Positions 1 to 6,606 of a DNA stretch of 15,814 nucleotides are shown here, piece after piece. This DNA comes from an uncultured Eubacteriales bacterium (lineage in GTDB: Bacteria > Bacillota > Clostridia > Oscillospirales > Acutalibacteraceae). The notes under the pieces were generated by a model, which was not told the DNA's origin, made no database searches, and saw only the letters and a program-made list of their open reading frames with translations. The translations under genes were made by a program, and so were the position numbers. Positions within the stretch are counted from its first letter, which is position 1. Each line of letters starts with the position of its first letter. The stretch spans positions 1 to 15,814 of the forward strand of contig ONPE01000064.1 of NCBI GenBank assembly GCA_900319615.1, in the 5' to 3' direction.

Positions 1-1304
1 GGAGAGCCACTCGCCGATACCGATGGTGTAGTCGCCCATGGCGTTGCTTTGTATATGCACGCCTATCGCGCCCTTGCCTATCGGCGCTTTGAAGCCGCCT
101 GTGTTTACGCTGATGTAGCCCTGATAATCGACGACGCCTTCGCCGAGCAGCGTCCACTTTGTCATGTCGGTAACGGGCACGCCGTTGTCGTCGACGGGGA
201 TGTAGTATACGGAGTATGCGGAGCCCTCGGAGGTAGATTCGAAGATCACCTTATCTATGTTATGGTATCCGTCGCTGAAGTCGAGCACGTTTACGTAGGT
301 CATGCGGTTCAGCGCGGGGCGAATCTTCTCGAGATAGTCAAACTCGTATGTCGCGCCGTAGACCTCGTTTTGCTGTATCTTGCTGATCGCGGTCATATCC
401 GAGTAGCCGGCTATCGCGTAGCTCGGGCCGAAGCGGCTGCTGAACCGAAGCGGCTGCTGAACAGGTACAGATCCTCATATGAGATCCAGAAGTATCCGTT
501 GTCGCCGAAGGTCGTGCCCCAGCTGTTTTTGCAGAGCCATGCGCCGTCTGCCGACGGACGGTGAGCTTCGCGGAAGTTCGCGACAGGGTAGGAGTCATCC
601 CATCCTACGACCTCAACAGCGTGTCCGTTGAGGTCTGATGTGGTGATGCCGGAGACATCGCAGTTATACGCGCGCTGCACGCCGGTGTACATAGCGTCGT
701 AGTGGAAGTTGCCCACGACGGCGCCGTAGGTGTAGACTGCGGTCTTGATGGTGTCGCGGTCGCTGCCGTCGAGATAGATCACCGAGTCGGCAGCAACGCA
801 GGGGTACAGCGAGCCGATCGAGGCGTTGTAGTCGCTCTGGGTCAAGTCTTCGTTGAAAAGGCTGTCCATGACGCTGCCGAAGGACGTCATATATCCCATC
901 GCTATGTACGGATATCCGGCGTCGTTATAATTGCGCAGCCAGCCGGTGCCGTCGGGGTTTCTGCTGCCCCAGAAATTCATGTGCATGGGCGAGAGTTGCT
1001 CGCCGGTTTTGCGGTTCTTTATCAGCAGCGTCTCAAAAGCAGCGGTCGAGCTGTATGCCCAGCAGGTATTGTATAACTGATTGCGCACGGGAGTGACAAA
1101 GCCCGCGTCGCGCGAGCTGTACGCCGTGGGAAGATCCGCTGCGGGAGAGAGCTCGCTGCCGACCTCGGCATAATCCGCGGCGACTACCGCGGCTTCGGTA
1201 TGCGCACCGGTGTCGGCTGTATCGAGCACCGCCGCGTCTGCAGCAGCGCCGTAAGCGCCCAGTACGGTTATTGTCAAAAGCAGTGAAATAATCCTTTTTT
1301 TCAT
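1..1304 (-). pseudogene. Secreted papain-like (C1A) cysteine peptidase with downstream lectin-like domain, frameshifted and cut by window edge
   Basis: A secreted peptidase of the papain fold, presumably acting at the cell surface. Residues 1-24 form a signal peptide (KKR, then a hydrophobic stretch, then AAADA). The papain domain follows: oxyanion Gln76, catalytic Cys81 (NTCWAYSS), His228 (NGHAVEVVGW) and Asn260 (CKNSWGTTFGDNG), so the catalytic set is complete. The reading frame diverges after about residue 287 and stops at 411, because a 17-bp sequence is present twice in tandem (428-461). Removing one copy restores an open frame to the window edge (1304-17 = 1287 = 429 codons). The restored part reads GPSYAIAGYSDMTAISKIQQ and continues as a beta-rich domain, like the lectin-like domain that follows clostridial surface C1A peptidases. 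The start ATG at 1304 has an AGGGTG ribosome site. The gene is divergent from gpr. The peptidase call is firm. Whether it is a real pseudogene, a phase-variable gene or an assembly error cannot be told here. Confidence 0.85.
428..461. repeat. 17-bp perfect tandem duplication inside the peptidase gene
   Basis: The unit ccgaagcggctgctgaa occupies 428-444 and again 445-461 with no mismatch. Seventeen is not a multiple of three, so the second copy shifts the minus-strand peptidase frame. A single copy gives an uninterrupted frame on both sides. Confidence 0.95.
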
Positions 1305-1372
1305 CCTATCACCCTGTAGTGAATATTTCCATTATGGAGAGTAGTATTAATCAAAATTAATCATACACGGTT

Positions 1373-1401
1373 ATATTAACACATTATTACGCGAATGTAA
1401 A
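1373..1401 (-). promoter_or_regulatory. Sigma-A-type promoter for the peptidase gene
   Basis: Read on the minus strand: TTTACA (1401-1396), a 17-nt spacer, TAATAT (1378-1373). This lies about 70 bp before the peptidase ATG and is a near-consensus vegetative promoter. Its -35 box overlaps the -35 box of the divergent candidate sporulation promoter of gpr. Confidence 0.6.
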
Positions 1402-1421
1402 CAGTATTTTCGCGCATAATA
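1393..1421 (+). promoter_or_regulatory. Candidate forespore (sigma-G/sigma-F) promoter for gpr
   Basis: GAATG (1393-1397), a 17-nt spacer, CATAATA (1415-1421). This matches the Bacillus sigma-G consensus GHATR-N17/18-CATNHTA at every defined position. It lies 26 bp upstream of the gpr ATG. gpr is a classic sigma-F/sigma-G gene, so motif and gene identity agree. Confidence 0.6.
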
Positions 1422-1447
1422 TCGGTAAAAACAGTAAGGAGAATGTG

Positions 1448-2332
1448 ATGGAACGCAGGACTGATCTCGCCGTAGAGGAGCGCGAGCTGCTGGGCGAGGA
1501 TATAAAGGGAGCCGAATACAGCGAGGAGGACAAAGGCGGTCTGCATATAGAGCGGCTGAGGATCACCGCCGAGCGTGCCGCTCAGCTGCTCAAAAAGCCG
1601 ATGGGCACCTATATCACGGCGCAGCTGCCGCCGCTGACGGACAACATCCGCGATACCGACGAGCGGGTCGGGGTACTCGCCGGGGAGATCGGGCGGCTTC
1701 TCCCGGTGAACGGTCTGGTGCTGGTCGCAGGCTTGGGGAACGTCGAGATAACCCCCGACGCCCTCGGCCCGAAGGCAGCTTCAAAGATACTCGCCACGCG
1801 TCACATCACCGGCGAGGTCGCGCGGTCTACGGGGCTGGACAGGCTGCGCGCCGTAGCGGTGCTGAACACCGGAGTCACCGGTCAGACAGGCATCGAGACC
1901 GGCGAGCTGCTACTCGGCGTGATACGCAGCATCCGTCCGTCGGCGGTCGTCGTGATAGACGCTCTCGCGTCGAGGAGGCTCGAGAGGCTCGGCTGTACCG
2001 TGCAGATATCCGACACGGGCATCTCGCCCGGCGCCGGGGTAGGCAACCGCCGCCTGCGTATCGACGCGCAGACTATGGGCGTGCCGGTGGTGGCTGTCGG
2101 CGTGCCGACGGTCGTGGACGCGCTGACCCTCGCCTTCGACCTGCTGGATATCGACGACGAGCGGATGGGGATGGAGCTCAGCCGCGCCGTATCCCCTCAG
2201 GGCAGGACGATGGTGGTCACGCCCAAGGAGATAGATCTGCTGATAAACCGCGCCTCTCATCTGATATCTCTGTCTGTCAATATGGCTCTGCAGAGCGGCA
2301 TTGACACCGACGACCTGCTCGATTTGCTGTAA
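1448..2332 (+). CDS. gpr: GPR germination protease (spore protease degrading small acid-soluble spore proteins)
   Basis: GPR cleaves SASP proteins in the spore core during germination, releasing amino acids and freeing DNA. Diagnostic stretches are RTDLAVEE at the N-terminus, GLGNVEITPDALGPKA, TGIETGELL, VVIDALASRR, ISDTGISPGAGVGN and the C-terminal VTPKEIDLLI. The two aspartates aligned with the catalytic pair of Bacillus GPR (D127/D193) are D104 (TPDALGP) and D171 (IDALA). At 294 aa it is shorter than Bacillus GPR (about 370 aa), mostly through loss of an insert before VTPKE. ATG 1448 is chosen over GTG 1445 because AGGAG (1437-1441) sits 6 nt before the ATG. The pro-region before RTDL is then only three residues, much shorter than in Bacillus. 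spoIIP follows 72 bp downstream, the usual gene pair in spore formers. A candidate sigma-G/F promoter precedes it. Confidence 0.95.
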   Translation: MERRTDLAVEERELLGEDIKGAEYSEEDKGGLHIERLRITAERAAQLLKKPMGTYITAQLPPLTDNIRDTDERVGVLAGEIGRLLPVNGLVLVAGLGNVEITPDALGPKAASKILATRHITGEVARSTGLDRLRAVAVLNTGVTGQTGIETGELLLGVIRSIRPSAVVVIDALASRRLERLGCTVQISDTGISPGAGVGNRRLRIDAQTMGVPVVAVGVPTVVDALTLAFDLLDIDDERMGMELSRAVSPQGRTMVVTPKEIDLLINRASHLISLSVNMALQSGIDTDDLLDLL

Positions 2333-2358
2333 TAATCACCTATCTCACGGCATATACC
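2330..2358 (+). promoter_or_regulatory. Candidate mother-cell (sigma-E) promoter for spoIIP
   Basis: TAATAAT (2330-2336), a 14-nt spacer, CATATACC (2351-2358). Against the Bacillus sigma-E consensus KMATATT-N14/15-CATAYAMT this is 6 of 7 and 7 of 8 matches. The -35 box begins at the gpr stop codon. It would give a leader of about 40 nt before the spoIIP ATG. spoIIP is sigma-E dependent in Bacillus. Confidence 0.5.
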
Positions 2359-2404
2359 TGATATGAGGATCCGTGACTAAATCAGAGGAATAAAAGGTGA
2401 GAGA

Positions 2405-3463
2405 ATGAAGAAACGCAGAATCAAAACGGTTTTGACTTTATCGGGCGTGACTATTATAATGTCGCTTTGCATGGGGCTTGTGCTTTATCGGGCAGGGGGC
2501 TGTCTGCCGCTTGCGGACGACGCGGCGCTTATCGCAGGCAGGCTGAGCTTTATCAACGGCTATGCATCGGATATCCCTACCGAGCCGGCAAAAGCTCAAC
2601 CTGTGGCAAAGCCGCTTGCCGATACCCCGGTGAGGGCTACCGAAGCTCCCGAACGCCCAAAGGACAATACTCACACCGGCGAGGGTCTTCCGGTGACTGA
2701 GCTCTCGGTCAGCAACGGCAATATGAGCTATGAGAATATCTCTGTCCGCAATACCGCCGACGCGGATCTTGATATCGAGGCTCTGCTGAACAGCGAGCTG
2801 CCATTCTCGCTGACCGACGATCACAGCGTACAGGTGCTCGTCTATCACACCCACTCGTGCGAGAGTTATCTCCCCGACGATACCGGGGTGTATTACGAGG
2901 ACTTCTATCCGCGCTCCACCGACGCGGCACAGGGAGTCATGGCGGTGGGGGAGAGCCTTGTCAAGACCCTGAAGGAGCACGGAATCGGCGCCGTGCACGA
3001 CACCACCCTGCACGACTATCCCTCATACGAGGGCTCCTATGCGCGGTCGTGGGAAACGCTCGAGGGCTACAGAGAGAAGTATCCCGATATCAAGGTGACC
3101 ATCGACCTCCACCGCGACTCGATGACGGCGCAGGACGGCACCAAGTATAAGCCGACCTTTACATATGACGGCGATAAGGCGGCGCAGATAATGATAATGA
3201 GCGGCTATGATACCTCAGGGTCGTTCGACTTCTGGGACGAGAATCTGATCTTTGCGATGAAGCTGCAAAAGCGCTGTGAGGATAAGTACCCCGGCATGAC
3301 CCGTCCGCTGAGCTTCGGCGAGTTCACCTACAACATGAACTTCAACAACGGCTCCCTGCTGATAGAGGTCGGTACCGACGCAAACACCCCCGAGGAGGCG
3401 TGCCGCTCCGGCGGTTATCTGGGCGAGGCGCTCGCCTCTTTGCTCACCGATGAAGGTTTTTGA
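2405..3463 (+). CDS. spoIIP: SpoIIP, stage II sporulation protein P (peptidoglycan amidase/endopeptidase for engulfment)
   Basis: SpoIIP is the membrane-anchored peptidoglycan hydrolase of the SpoIID-SpoIIM-SpoIIP engulfment machine, which removes stem peptides from septal glycan. Residues about 9-30 form a single N-terminal membrane segment (LTLSGVTIIMSLCMGLVLYR). A low-complexity linker rich in Pro, Ala and Thr follows (about 55-95). The hydrolase domain runs from about 135 to the end, with the zinc-ligand/catalytic stretch VYHTHSCESY (H148, H150, E153), TIDLHRDS in the middle, and the C-terminal FNNGSLLIEVGTDANTPEEA that is typical of the family. Length 352 aa is normal. ATG 2405 has AGGTGA at 2395-2400. 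It lies downstream of gpr with a candidate sigma-E promoter between them, so it may be transcribed alone in the mother cell. A terminator-like hairpin follows at 3559. Confidence 0.95.
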   Translation: MKKRRIKTVLTLSGVTIIMSLCMGLVLYRAGGCLPLADDAALIAGRLSFINGYASDIPTEPAKAQPVAKPLADTPVRATEAPERPKDNTHTGEGLPVTELSVSNGNMSYENISVRNTADADLDIEALLNSELPFSLTDDHSVQVLVYHTHSCESYLPDDTGVYYEDFYPRSTDAAQGVMAVGESLVKTLKEHGIGAVHDTTLHDYPSYEGSYARSWETLEGYREKYPDIKVTIDLHRDSMTAQDGTKYKPTFTYDGDKAAQIMIMSGYDTSGSFDFWDENLIFAMKLQKRCEDKYPGMTRPLSFGEFTYNMNFNNGSLLIEVGTDANTPEEACRSGGYLGEALASLLTDEGF

Positions 3464-3558
3464 TTTGCTTTGAAAGCCTCTTTTCGGCAATTTGTGCAAT
3501 AAACCATATAAGGCTTAATCGAATAATGGTATACATAGTAGATAATGTCGAATAACGT

Positions 3559-3590
3559 GCCTCGGTCTTGCAAAAAGCCCGAGGCTTTGT
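3559..3590 (+). terminator. Rho-independent terminator after spoIIP
   Basis: Stem GCCTCGG (3559-3565) with CCGAGGC (3579-3585). Inside it, after one mismatch, CTT pairs with AAG around the loop gcaaa. A short T-rich tail (tttgtta) follows. The T-tract is weak. The hairpin DNA also carries the -35 box of the next gene's promoter. Confidence 0.65.
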
Positions 3591-3596
3591 TATAAT
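3568..3596 (+). promoter_or_regulatory. Sigma-A promoter for the small membrane protein-dus operon
   Basis: TTGCAA (3568-3573), exactly 17 nt, TATAAT (3591-3596). The -10 box is a perfect consensus. The promoter lies within and directly after the spoIIP terminator hairpin and gives a leader of about 45 nt before ATG 3649. Confidence 0.65.
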
Positions 3597-3648
3597 ATGA
3601 CACGTTGGAAAAGTACATATCAACACATATCAGCAAATGAGGCTTGTT

Positions 3649-4140
3649 ATGAAACAGAAACATTTTGTAAGACAGCTGATATCTCTGCTTGCCGTACTGT
3701 GCCTTGTCGCGGCTTTGGGTATGTTTACGGTATTTGCCGAGCCCGAAAGCAGCTCGCAGGGCGAATCGCCCGCGCAGGTCAGCTCTATGCCCGAGGAGAT
3801 GCCTCAGTATACTCCCGAGAATATGCCTCAGGACGTCCCCGCCGAGGTCGCCGAGGAACAGCCCGCGCCTACCGAGCAGCAGTACGAGCCGATATACGAG
3901 TACATCAACGGCGGCGTTGACGACAGCTACTCTACCTATGAGGAGCCCGAGCATCTGAACGACCTCCCCGAGGTCAGCAGCGGCGAGGTCGATATCCCCA
4001 AGGCGGTCGTCATCCCCGACGTAGCGGTGTCCGACGCTTCTCTGTTCTCCGGTATCGTGATGTGGCTTTGCGTAGCCTTAGGTATCGCGGTCATCGTGGG
4101 CGTGCTGGTCTCAAAGCGCACGCTTCGCCGCGGTGCGTGA
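3649..4140 (+). CDS. Small acidic membrane-anchored exported protein, function unknown
   Basis: I do not recognise a family. The 163-aa product has a signal sequence (MKQKHFVRQLISLLAVLCLVAALGMFTVFA, roughly residues 1-26). About 95 extracytoplasmic residues follow, rich in Glu, Pro, Gln and Ser (such as MPEEMPQYTPENMPQ and PTEQQYEPIYEYINGG). A second hydrophobic segment lies near the C-terminus (LFSGIVMWLCVALGIAVIVGVL, about 128-152), followed by the basic tail SKRTLRRGA. If the first segment is cleaved this is a type I membrane protein with a short cytoplasmic tail. The start at 3649 is preferred to 3637 because GAGG (3639-3642) lies 6 nt upstream. Its stop is one base from the dus start, so the two are probably translated together from the sigma-A promoter at 3568. 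There are no cysteines or motifs in the outer region that suggest an enzyme. Confidence 0.8.
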   Translation: MKQKHFVRQLISLLAVLCLVAALGMFTVFAEPESSSQGESPAQVSSMPEEMPQYTPENMPQDVPAEVAEEQPAPTEQQYEPIYEYINGGVDDSYSTYEEPEHLNDLPEVSSGEVDIPKAVVIPDVAVSDASLFSGIVMWLCVALGIAVIVGVLVSKRTLRRGA

Positions 4141-4141
4141 T

Positions 4142-5083
4142 ATGCAGATCGGTAATGTGAGCTTGAGCGGTCACGCCGCGCTCGCGCCTATGGCAGGCGT
4201 GGCTGACAGAGCCTTCCGCGAGCTGTGCTGCGAGTTCGGCGCAGGCTACTGCGTCAGCGAGATGGTCAGCTCCAAGGGTATAGCCTATCACTCGGTCAAG
4301 AGCGCCGCTCTGATGGAGCTCAGCGACTCCGAGAGACCGTGCGCGGTGCAGATCTTCGGCACCGAGCCCGATACGATGGCGGATGCCGCGAGATTCGCGA
4401 TGCAGTACCGCCCCGAGGTGATCGACATAAACATGGGCTGTCCGGCGCCCAAGATAGCCGGCAGCGGTTCCGGCGCCGCTCTCATGCGCGACCCGGAGCT
4501 CTGCGGCAGGATCGTCAGCGCGGTCAGCAGGGCTGTGGATACTCCGGTGACCGTGAAGATACGCTCCGGCTTTGACGACGAGCATATCAACGCCGTCGAG
4601 GTCGCTCTGATCGCCGAGAAAAACGGCGCACAGGCGGTGACCGTCCACGGCAGGACGCGTAAGCAGTTTTACGCTCCGCCGGTTAATTTCGATATCATCC
4701 GCGACGTCAAAAAAGCCCTGACGATACCCGTCATCGGCAACGGCGATATCTGCGACCCGCAGTCGGCGCGGCATATGTACGAGTACACCGGCTGCGATTA
4801 TATCATGGTCGGCAGAGGCGCCCTCGGTAATCCGTGGCTGTTCCGCGAGATCAACGAATATTTCGATAAAGGAATTATAATTGATCCTCCTACCCTCGAC
4901 GAAAAGCTCGACGTACTGCTCCGCCATATCAGCGCGCTGGTCGGGTACAAGGGCGAGAGAGTGGCTTATTATCTGAAAGGCTTCAAAAACGCCGCAAGGC
5001 TGCGTCAGACGGCTTTCTCCATGGAGACGCTCGACGACCTCAAGCGGCTGATAAATGAGATAAAGACAGGGGTTTCCCTTTAA
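4142..5083 (+). CDS. dusB: tRNA-dihydrouridine synthase, DusB/NifR3 family
   Basis: A flavin enzyme that reduces specific uridines of tRNA to dihydrouridine with NAD(P)H. It is a TIM barrel with the family motifs in order: LAPMAGVADRAFR near the N-terminus (FMN site), VIDINMGCPAPKI with catalytic Cys100, VHGRTRKQFY, IPVIGNGDI and DYIMVGRGALGNPWLF (phosphate-binding end), then a small helical C-terminal domain. The 313-aa length is normal. ATG 4142 lies one base after the stop of the upstream membrane-protein gene. GTG 4133 is an in-frame alternative that would overlap that gene, but the ATG gives the usual family N-terminus. No good ribosome site is visible, which fits translational coupling. 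DusB is the best subfamily guess from overall motif style; the exact uridine position cannot be read from sequence alone. Confidence 0.93.
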   Translation: MQIGNVSLSGHAALAPMAGVADRAFRELCCEFGAGYCVSEMVSSKGIAYHSVKSAALMELSDSERPCAVQIFGTEPDTMADAARFAMQYRPEVIDINMGCPAPKIAGSGSGAALMRDPELCGRIVSAVSRAVDTPVTVKIRSGFDDEHINAVEVALIAEKNGAQAVTVHGRTRKQFYAPPVNFDIIRDVKKALTIPVIGNGDICDPQSARHMYEYTGCDYIMVGRGALGNPWLFREINEYFDKGIIIDPPTLDEKLDVLLRHISALVGYKGERVAYYLKGFKNAARLRQTAFSMETLDDLKRLINEIKTGVSL

Positions 5084-5200
5084 AATAGATCCCATACCGA
5101 GTTTCATAAAACACTTGAACTATTCCGCGTTAAAGCGTTTGACGGGGACTTGGTATCGACCATCAGATGTCAAAATGATTGGAAAATTTGGAGGTATAAA

Positions 5201-6454
5201 ATGTACAAGGACTTAATGGATTCTATCGGTTTCGTAAAGAATTACGATGAAGAGATCGGCGACGCGATGGCTCTGGAGCTCAAGCGCCAGCAGAATAATC
5301 TCGAGCTGATCGCCAGCGAGAACATCGTTTCTCCCGCAGTTATGGCGGCTATGGGCTCCGTGCTCACAAACAAGTACGCCGAGGGCTATCCCGGCAAGCG
5401 CTACTACGGCGGCTGCTACGCCGTGGATATCGCCGAGGATATCGCGCGCAAGCGTGCGTGCGAGCTGTTCGGCGCCGAGCACGCCAACGTCCAGCCCCAC
5501 TCCGGCTCTCAGGCTAACGAGGTCGTCTACTTCGCAATGCTCAACCCCGGCGATACCATCATGGGCATGAGCCTCAGCGAGGGCGGTCATCTGACCCACG
5601 GTTCGCCCGTTAACCTCAGCGGTAAGTACTTCAACTTCGTCAGCTACGGCGTAGATCCCGTTACACATCGCATCGACTATGATAAGGTGCTCGAGATCGC
5701 AAAGGAGTGCAAGCCGAAGATGATCGTCTGCGGCGCTTCCGCTTATCCGCGCGCTATCGACTTCAAGAAGTTCCGCGAGATCTGCGATGAGGTCGGCGCT
5801 TATCTGATGGTGGATATGGCTCATATCGCCGGTCTGGTAGCAGGCGGCGTGCATGAGAACCCCGTGCCCTATGCCGAGTTCGTCACCACCACCACCCACA
5901 AGACCCTCCGCGGTCCCAGAGGCGGTCTGATCCTCTGCCGCGAGGAGTTCGCCAAGGCTATCGACAAGGCGCTGTTCCCCGGTATGCAGGGCGGCCCGCT
6001 CATGCACATCATCGCATCCAAGGCGGTCTGCTTCAAAGAGGCGATGCAGCCCGAGTTCAAGGCATATGCCGAGCAGATCGTCAAGAACTGTAAGGCTCTC
6101 GCCGACGGTCTGACCAAGCGCGGTCACAAGCTGGTATCCGGCGGCACCGACAACCATGTCATGCTCATGGATCTGCGTGAGGACGGCGTGACCGGCAAGG
6201 AGCTCGAGCATAACCTCGACGAGGTGCACATCACCGTCAACAAGAACACCATCCCCGGCGAGCCGCTTTCTCCGTTCGTCACCTCCGGTATCCGCATCGG
6301 TACCGCCGCCGTGACCACACGCGGCCTCAACGAGGAGGATATGGACGTCATCGCCGAGTGCATCTCTATGATAATCAAGGATTTCGAGGGCAACAAGGAA
6401 GCCGTGAACGAGAAGGTTGCCGCCCTGTGCGCGAAGTACCCGTTATACGAATGA
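5201..6454 (+). CDS. glyA: Serine hydroxymethyltransferase
   Basis: PLP enzyme interconverting serine plus tetrahydrofolate with glycine plus 5,10-methylene-tetrahydrofolate, the main source of one-carbon units. Signature stretches are LELIASENIVSPAV, TNKYAEGYPGKRYYGGC, NVQPHSGSQAN, VDMAHIAGLVAGG, and TTTHKTLRGPRGG with the PLP-binding Lys234. The C-terminal PFVTSGIRIGTAAVTTRG is also typical. ATG 5201 is used, giving 417 aa, the normal family length, with GAGG at 5191-5194. The open frame extends upstream but has no ribosome site there and is not conserved-looking. The 117-bp gap after dus contains a lone TTGACG (5139-5144) with no convincing -10 box, and no tetrahydrofolate or glycine riboswitch was recognised. 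It is followed by the palindromic element at 6471. Confidence 0.97.
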   Translation: MYKDLMDSIGFVKNYDEEIGDAMALELKRQQNNLELIASENIVSPAVMAAMGSVLTNKYAEGYPGKRYYGGCYAVDIAEDIARKRACELFGAEHANVQPHSGSQANEVVYFAMLNPGDTIMGMSLSEGGHLTHGSPVNLSGKYFNFVSYGVDPVTHRIDYDKVLEIAKECKPKMIVCGASAYPRAIDFKKFREICDEVGAYLMVDMAHIAGLVAGGVHENPVPYAEFVTTTTHKTLRGPRGGLILCREEFAKAIDKALFPGMQGGPLMHIIASKAVCFKEAMQPEFKAYAEQIVKNCKALADGLTKRGHKLVSGGTDNHVMLMDLREDGVTGKELEHNLDEVHITVNKNTIPGEPLSPFVTSGIRIGTAAVTTRGLNEEDMDVIAECISMIIKDFEGNKEAVNEKVAALCAKYPLYE

Positions 6455-6470
6455 TAAGATAATAAATTAT

Positions 6471-6583
6471 AAAGAATAATGAATAGTGGCGGTGACTCGC
6501 TGCGCTCGGACAATTATATTATAGATCGGGTGCGGGTGTCCCGCCTTTCATTATTCTTTCTTCACTGTTCTTTATTCATTATT
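6471..6583. repeat. Palindromic AT-rich element between glyA and rarA (MITE-like or terminator)
   Basis: AAAGAATAATGAA (6471-6483) is matched by its exact reverse complement TTCATTATTCTTT (6547-6559). Inside this, GGCGGTGAC (about 6488-6496) nearly pairs with GTCCCGCC (6538-6545), so the whole 89 bp can fold on itself. A further inverted match, TATTCATTATT (6573-6583), lies just outside. The right-hand part includes GCGGG-tgt-CCCGC followed by a T-rich run, which could terminate glyA transcripts. No transposase is present. Whether this is a mobile repeat needs other genomic copies. Confidence 0.5.
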
Positions 6584-6606
6584 ATTTTGTTGCCGGAGGT
6601 AACCGC

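Noticed and set aside
1445..1447. GTG as the gpr start
   Set aside because: The ribosome site would be only about 3 nt away; ATG 1448 has proper spacing.
5084..5200. Riboswitch or promoter upstream of glyA
   Set aside because: No glycine or tetrahydrofolate aptamer features were recognised, and TTGACG at 5139 has no matching -10 box.
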